A stretch of 64,000 bases of DNA from Prunus persica (lineage: Eukaryota; Streptophyta; Magnoliopsida; Rosales; Rosaceae), in NCBI RefSeq assembly GCF_000346465.2, contig NC_034009.1, positions 13,649,730 to 13,713,729 of the forward strand, written 5' to 3'. The notes beneath the pieces were generated by a model. It saw nothing but the letters and a program-made list of their open reading frames with translations, ran no database searches and was not told the origin of the DNA. This document shows positions 58,331-64,000 of this stretch, in pieces (position 1 is the stretch's first letter; each line of letters starts with the position of its first letter). Made by a program: the position numbers and the translations under genes.

Positions 58331-58599
58331 TGTGATAGTGATAGATTGGGATCTTTGAAGTATTCGCCCATTACAAGTTACAACCACCGACTTTAAATAG
58401 CGAGAGAGAAGAACTAGGGGAAGTTTATCGAAGTGCATCAATCGCTTCGACCAAAAAAAGAGTGCATCAAGTGGAACCTGTCGCGCGGACCACAAACATT
58501 AATGTTTTAAGGGCAATCACGTGAAATTTTGAAAAGTAGACAAGTTTTTATTTTTATTTTTTGTGCAAATTGGAATTCATTAACCAAATTAAGAGAGTA

Positions 58600-59770
58600 C
58601 AACAGTATCATTAAGTAGGAAAGGCTCCAACCAAAGGCTCTTCAATCCAAGTTACAATAGAGATGCAATTTAAAGCATGTTTAGCTAACATACGACCAAC
58701 CTGATTACAACCCCTTGGAATGAAAAAAAACTGAAATATTCTCAAACTATTGCACACTCCTCTTAACATCATCAATGCGATGCGCATACGATGCAAAAGA
58801 CTCCTCCTTATCAATAATTAAGTTACTAATCACTACTTGTGAATTGGACTCAAATATATGATAGAAGAGTGTTGGAAGTTTGAATGAAATTCAAGGACAT
58901 TTGTCCCACATTTGGTAGAAAGAAGAAAGAGTGAAATCTTTGTAAGTGTGGAAGTCTCACACTTAGTAAATAGAAGCAAATTGGGCTTCAAATTCGATTT
59001 GGGCATTGAATATTATATAGATAATATATAATATTTTAAGGAAGCTAATTTTCCCACTCAAGTGGACAAACCCTATTTTAATTATCAAAATCATAGGAGG
59101 CGACACCTATAGAATTTTAAGCACCGAAAAGGGGTGAAATTACTGTCTTTAGGACATTGCATCAAATCTGCAAGCCTCTATCTCGAAGCCAAGACAATTC
59201 ATTTATTTATTATTTATTGTATTTCAAATTACAATTTGTTATAAATTCAATTTCTTTGGTGTTTATATATTGTTTATACATATAATCATTTTTATTAGTC
59301 ACTAATTTTTGTTTATCTAACAAAGAGAACCCAGCATCCCAAGTCAAATTCAACTTGAAAGTGCCTTAATCTCAGCATGCTTGGGGGAGGTGGCGGTGTC
59401 AAGGGGAAGCGTCATAGCTGCCATTCCTTCACCTTTGTCATTTCTAATGACAGCACCAATTCCACCAACACCGGGAATATAAGGAGCATCTATATTAAAT
59501 GGATGTGTTCTCAACAACTATATTAGACTCCCTTCTCATTAGCCTTCCTCCGTACTCCTCAGCCAGCTGCAATGCTCTATTAAAAATCATCTCCTCTGTT
59601 TGAGAGCAGGCTTCAAACACAACCTTGTTTCTGTTTTGCCAAATACTCCGGCAAATGTATACATGCAATTCAAATTTTGAAAGAAAAACAATAGCAGCCT
59701 CAAAGAAATCACCATAATGACATCTCCAATCCAAATGAGGCTAAACCCAAATTTCTTCTTTTTAAAATAC
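58600..59770 (-). mobile_element. LINE ORF2 C-terminal fragments
   Basis: On the minus strand, 59734-59495 reads IWQNRNKVVFEACSQTEEMI and following residues; 59480-59345 reads NIDAPYIPGVGGIGAVIRND then KGEGMAAMTL, the start of an RNase-H domain; and, after a solo LTR, 58864-58610 reads IFESNSQVVISNLIIDKEES and GCNQVGRMLAKHALNCISIV, its end. Stops and frameshifts are present. It is a relic of an L1-type element split by the LTR at 58870-59322. Confidence 0.75.
58870..59322 (+). mobile_element. solo LTR inserted in the LINE relic
   Basis: 453 bp from TGTTGGAAGTTTGAATGAAA to ...TTATCTAACA, with the 5-bp target duplication AAGAG on both sides (58865-58869 and 59323-59327). It splits one LINE RNase-H domain. 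No internal region remains, so it arose by LTR-LTR recombination. Confidence 0.88.
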
Positions 59771-59871
59771 AACTATTCATGTATTGTCCGGACTCAAACA
59801 GTTTTTTCCTCCAATCATGTAGACTCATAATTTGAGTCTGCAACTTTATTAAATTATTTAAAAAAAGTTAA

Positions 59872-60488
59872 TGTCACATCCCGGGATCGGCTCCGCCGTA
59901 GCACGATATTGTTCGCTTTGGGCCCCCCTCTCTGCCCTCACGGTTTTGTTTCTGGGAGCTCACGAGCAACTTCCCAGTGGGTCACCCATCCTGGGATTGC
60001 TCTAGCCCCCAACTCGCTTAACTTCGGAGTTCCTACGACTCCGAAGCCAGTGAGCTCCCAAAAGGCCTCGTGCTAGATGGATGCGGGTGCGCACATATAA
60101 GGCACATCACCCCCTCTCCGTTGGTTGATGTGGGATCTTACAATCCACCCCCCTTAAGGGCTCGACGTCCTCGTCGGCACACTCGCACTACACGGCAGAG
60201 TGGCTCTGATACCAAATTGTCACATCCCGGGATCGGCTCCGCCGTAGCACGATATTGTTCGCTTTGGGCCCCCCTCTCTGCCCTCACGGTTTTGTTTCTG
60301 GGAGCTCACGAGCAACTTCCCAGTGGGTCACCCATCCTGGGATTGCTCTAGCTCCCAACTCGCTTAACTTCGGAGTTCCTACGACTCCGAAGCCAGTGAG
60401 CTCCCAAAAGGCCTCGTGCTAGATGGATGCGGGTGCGCACATATAAGGCACATCACCCCCTCTCCGTTGGTTGATGTGGGATCTTACA
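59872..60488 (-). mobile_element. Cassandra-type TRIM retrotransposon with two LTRs
   Basis: Two 271-bp LTRs (59872-60142 and 60218-60488) begin TGTCACATCCCGGG and end GGGATCTTACA. They differ at one site I can see (ctagcccccaac versus ctagctcccaac). The 75-bp interior has a polypurine-tract-like stretch next to the left LTR and, on the minus strand, the primer-binding site ATTTGGTATCAGAGCCA next to the right LTR, so the element points to the minus strand. A perfect 5-bp target duplication GTTAA flanks it (59867-59871, 60489-60493). It has no coding capacity. The LTRs carry a 5S-rRNA-like domain, the signature of Cassandra elements. Near-identical LTRs imply a recent insertion. Confidence 0.92.
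60301..60430 (-). repeat. 5S rRNA-derived domain in the Cassandra LTR
   Basis: Minus strand of one LTR: GCATCCATCTAGCACGAGG at the start, then GGAACTCCGAAGTTAAGCGA, a TGGG...AGAGCAAT stretch and CCAGGATGGGTGACCCACTG followed by GGGAAG. These match the internal-promoter part of plant 5S rRNA (GAACTCCG.AGTTAAGCG, AGGATGGGTGACC.CCTGGGAAG). An identical domain except for one base is in the other LTR at about 59955-60084. It could serve as an RNA polymerase III promoter. Not a ribosomal gene. Confidence 0.82.
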
Positions 60489-60493
60489 GTTAA

Positions 60494-61610
60494 CCCTTAA
60501 TTTTATTTTCTCGTTAATTTTTATTGACATTTTTTTTGTTTCAACCTTCGTGAATTGATTTTTTGAGAATTTTAACCTAAAAAAATCCAAAATATAAAAT
60601 TATTTCACTTAAAATGAGAATGAGTGCAGGAGCATAGTAAAAATAACCAAAAGGAGCAAGTTCAAATACAACCATAAAATTATTTCACTTTAAAATAATA
60701 ATTTAAAAAAAAACCAAAAGGAGCAAGTTCAAATACAACCATTGGATGTAAATGGTCAATATTCCGGCGCATGCCATGTGTCCAGTTTTATAAGTGAAAG
60801 TGGACGACTTTTTATCATGATGTGCCTACTCCTTCAAGTGGATTCAGTTTGGGCCCCACAAAAATTATTGCCTGGACTGCTAAATAGTCCCAAATTCCGT
60901 TTGAAAAACTAGCTAGGTAATAATTTACTTATACCTGCGTTGGGGAGAATTTTTGGACTAAAATCCCAAATTTTAGGTTTAGCCCCTTGCATTGGAGATG
61001 GCGGACAAATGCAGCCCTTTAAAAACCTCCACAAATCTCACTTTCTCCCAGACTTTTTGAGCGCCAGGACAACTCCAAAACTGCATGAAAGAACTTTTCA
61101 GAATTTACGTTACAAATGGCCCTTGACTAAATTAGTTTTACAAGAAAGAGAGTTATGAATGGCCCTCCAATTAAAAAAACTGAGTTTGGGAGGTACCTCC
61201 AGGGACCACACTTTTCCCCAAATGGACTTTTGGTCACTTGAGTTAGAGGGGGAGCCAACATCCCCATGGCACTTCTTATTTTCATCATTCCCAACCTGTA
61301 ACCACTTTTTTTTATGTGCAAGAGCAAAAAATTAAAAATTAATACATACTAAAGGGGTATTGCCCTTCTTTTAAAAAAAAAAAAAAACATAAAAGCGATA
61401 GTATTTTATTGATAGTAGTAGGAAAGATACAAATATAAAAAACTGAGCTAAGTCCTAGAGGATTAGACGAGTACCTCTACATTAAAGGGTAATTGCTTTT
61501 AATCAGTTAAAATGTAGACACGTTTTAAGCCCTTGCCTTTAAAATAATATTTTTTAGATTTTGTCAAGACTGTTTGAGCATTACGTATTTAGTAACTACC
61601 AAACAGAATC
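60494..61610. other. intergenic, short direct repeats
   Basis: A perfect 29-bp direct repeat, accaaaaggagcaagttcaa followed by atacaacca, occurs at 60646-60674 and 60713-60741. No gene is recognised. Confidence 0.5.
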
Positions 61611-61618
61611 ATGACCAC

Positions 61619-62446
61619 CAGAGGCGGACGCACGTTGGGACAAGAGGGGTCTAACGACCCCTTGGAATGCCTGAAATTTGGTTGTGGACTCCATGGACGA
61701 CCCCTTGGACAGCTGCGGAGCGACCCCTTGTGTGCACACCAGGTGCTCGATGAAAGTCCCAGCTTGTCTCTGAGTCTGTGATGGCTCTGTTCCACGAAGC
61801 AGAGACCGAACGCACCAGACCTTTGTTACTGATAGGGTAGCAGAGCCTCCTTTAATAAGGTTTTCGGAGTTGCAGAGGAGGCACTGTGTGTGCCTGGCAA
61901 GGAAGATGATGTCTGGGTTGTCTCGGTGCCCTTATAAACGAAACACACCGTTTTGTGATTAGCCTCCTTTAGTGAAACGGTGGGTTTAGTGTTCAACATT
62001 AGGCTGCCTCGTCATTGTCGATGGGTTTAATGGGCTAGTTTTGGTTTTATCGGTTTTATGAGGTTTGGCTTCATGGTAATGGGTGAATTATTTATAAACT
62101 TTATCCTATGGGCCAATATAATATAATAGAAGATTATCTAACAAACAAAAAAACTATTTTAACAATCAATATAAATATATAGAAATTTATAAATATTTAA
62201 GTAATGTTTTAATTCGATAATGCAACAATAATTGAGGAATTTAAAACTTCTAATCTAATCTTTGCATGATAAAATTTTAAATTCAAATAGTGTTAATTTG
62301 TTTTGTATTGTATTGTATTGCATTTACTTGTGATTTTTATACAGCTCTTGAAATAATAGATAAGAAAAATGAAAAACTCTCTAAAATATTTTTTTGGAAC
62401 ATTTACACTATGACCCCTTGGGTTACGAATCCTGGATCCGCCACTG
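61619..62446. mobile_element. 828-bp non-autonomous hAT element
   Basis: Left end CAGAGGCGGACGCAC; right end read inward CAGTGGCGGATCCAGG. A perfect 8-bp target duplication ATGACCAC lies at 61611-61618 and 62447-62454. The ends resemble those of the 11.1-kb hAT: both carry acactatgaccc(c)t near one end and (t/c)gaccccttgg/ccctatgg words near the other. No transposase frame is present; it would need protein from a related autonomous element. Confidence 0.88.
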
Positions 62447-62454
62447 ATGACCAC

Positions 62455-63096
62455 CAGTTTGAAAAATTGTATAAAAAAAAAAATTGAGCAAAATAACTCA
62501 AACAATGTCGAACAAAACTTCATTTGAAGGTTTTTAAACTGTGTTTTAACCCTTCATAAAGAAGCTGACGAGGTCGTTTTGTTTTGTAATTTATTTTTTT
62601 CCCCGCATTGTTATGTCGCATCTAATGAGAAGTTTATTTTTATTCTTTAATAGTAATTTTATTTTAGGCCTCAAAAGAAAATTATCCGAATAAAAATTTG
62701 ATTCTCCAAGCAAGCAGTGCGAAAAAAAAAAAAATTTGAATTATTTTTTGATTTATATCTATATGCCATCTTAGAGATCATGCTACTTACATCCTTCAAA
62801 TTATATTAGAGTGACCTCACAAATTGAGAGCGCAAACTAAAAATGCACCACATTGTTTTTTCTTTTTTTTCTTTCTTTTTCGATCTGATACAAAATGCAC
62901 CACATTGTTAATAGCCTCCCAAAAAGTATGACGAAACTGTGAACAAAGTGGTTGAACACGGCTCCAATATCATCCAGAGGTGTCCCTAAAAGTATATGTC
63001 TTGGCCTGATGCTATTATTTTGCTGAGAAGCGTATATTTCTGGTCATCCTCAAAGAGTCACACTAGGGAACTTGCAAGATCCATGACCTGCTTAAA
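62455..63096. other. intergenic, 3' side of the glucanase gene
   Basis: AT-rich spacer. The phrase aaaatgcaccacattgtt occurs twice (about 62840 and 62891). No gene is recognised. Confidence 0.4.
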
Positions 63097-64000
63097 TTAT
63101 ATATCAAAAGTAAAAAACCGGAAGAGAAAATCGAGAGGACTAATTAATCGCTTAGAATGAACGTAAGGGTAAATACTGTTAATCCCTTGAGCGCATAGGT
63201 AAAGAACATCTTCCATTCCATTAATTGCAGAGAAAGAAAACTTACTGGGGTCCACAGTTGTTTGCTCTGCCAGCCCATCGAAATAGCAAGTAGCTCCATG
63301 GCTCCAAAACTTGGCCCAGTAGGAACTGAAGGCATAGCTCGCATGCAAAATCTCTGAAACTGGTTCATAGCACTCCTTCCCTGGTGAAAGCGCATCACAC
63401 GTACCATTCCCTGAACTACTACTGCACAAATTGTTTAACGCCGAATCCAGCTCATCATTATTTACACCCTTAGCCACCACACACCACACCATGCCCTTGT
63501 AAGGACTGTTATTATTCGCTTCCGGCAAGGGCTTGTAGTCCTCCAATCGCCTTTTTCCTATAACCAAGGTCTTAAATATCAATATTAATAAAAATACCAA
63601 AATTTCAAAAATGTAGGTTTAGCGAAAGAACGAGTTTTGTTATTTGTATCATCTCAATTGACTATCTAGTGTATCATTTTTCTAATTAAATATGTTTTGG
63701 TTTATATATTAGAGAGAGAGATTTTACACTCAACAGTCAATTAAGATGGTACAAATAATTTTACTTCGATATGAATAGAAATTATATGAAAATTCTAAGT
63801 AAAATCATGCGATAAATGAACATATTTTAGGAGCTTGCCTGTCAAGTCAATGTCATAAATGGGAGTTCCATCAGCATGCAACAAGCCCCAATGCCTCTCT
63901 GTCCCTGGCCCTGTCTTTTGATTCTCATCAAACAATGAAAATATGAACGTAGGTATGACTACACCAGGCCTAGCTGGTGTCCCAAGAGGTGGCTTAGCGA
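63097..64000 (-). CDS. glucan endo-1,3-beta-glucosidase with X8 module (3' part only)
   Basis: The gene enters from beyond the right edge. 63839-64000 is an exon coding the end of a GH17 domain: [20 protein letters not shown], then [18 protein letters not shown] and YDIDLT. The next exon starts at 63557 and runs to the stop at 63097: [15 protein letters not shown], then an X8 (CBM43) module from WCVVAKG through [33 protein letters not shown] and GATCYFDG to TTVDPS. GH17 enzymes hydrolyse callose (1,3-beta-glucan) in the wall; X8 binds it. The intron (63558-63838) uses a GC donor (ACAG|GCAAGC) with a normal AG acceptor. The last X8 cysteine, usual after DPS, is replaced (KFSF), and the tail after SAINGMED is unlike the family, so a further 3' splice is possible. 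Catalytic residues lie outside the window. Confidence 0.85.

Overview
The window is nuclear DNA of a flowering plant. It has AT-rich intergenic sequence, GT-AG introns, a plastid-targeted acyl-activating enzyme gene with 18 exons, tandem F-box genes and many nested plant transposons (hAT, Mutator-like, PIF/Harbinger, LINE, LTR and Cassandra-type TRIM). The F-box family and the transposon types suggest a woody Rosaceae species (Prunus, Malus or a relative). That placement is my inference from recall; nothing in the window proves it.

Layout. 0.3-3.5 kb: an F-box gene and a truncated tandem copy cut by an LTR-retrotransposon piece. 4.3-5.5 kb: an intronless exopolygalacturonase gene. 7.5-8.7 kb: a complete F-box gene on the plus strand. 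11.1-15.7 kb: an F-box pseudogene whose last codon holds a complete hAT transposon (8-bp target duplication, open 784-residue transposase, four-hairpin array). 15.8-19.4 kb: a Mutator-like element with terminal inverted repeats of about 560-580 bp that has captured exons resembling N-carbamoylputrescine amidase and holds a broken FAR1-like segment. 20.0-23.7 kb: a decayed Ac-like hAT. 23.8-27.1 kb: a 5'-truncated LINE split by a probable solo LTR. 27.2-30.6 kb and 35.3-41.9 kb: two copies of a roughly 3.4-kb segment, each made of the last two exons of the neighbouring acyl-ACP synthetase gene, a LINE scrap and an F-box gene. The first F-box is intact; the second is split by a decayed copy of the 11-kb hAT. 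Between the two copies lie a hAT-like element and a PIF/Harbinger element carrying a smaller hAT MITE. 43.6-58.2 kb: the full acyl-activating enzyme gene (AAE15/AAE16 type, 749 codons, minus strand). 58.6-60.5 kb: LINE scraps with a solo LTR, then a very young Cassandra-like TRIM with 5S-rRNA-like LTRs. 61.6-62.4 kb: a non-autonomous hAT. 63.1-64.0 kb: the 3' part of a glucan endo-1,3-beta-glucosidase gene with an X8 module, running off the right edge.

Four host gene types are present: F-box/FBA (SCF ubiquitin ligase substrate adaptors), GH28 pectinase, plastid fatty-acid activation and GH17 callose hydrolysis. They do not form a common pathway. The main story is local F-box duplication, which carried pieces of the neighbouring gene along and was then repeatedly hit by transposons. 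Exon joins, target duplications and inverted repeats were read by eye; no database search was run.
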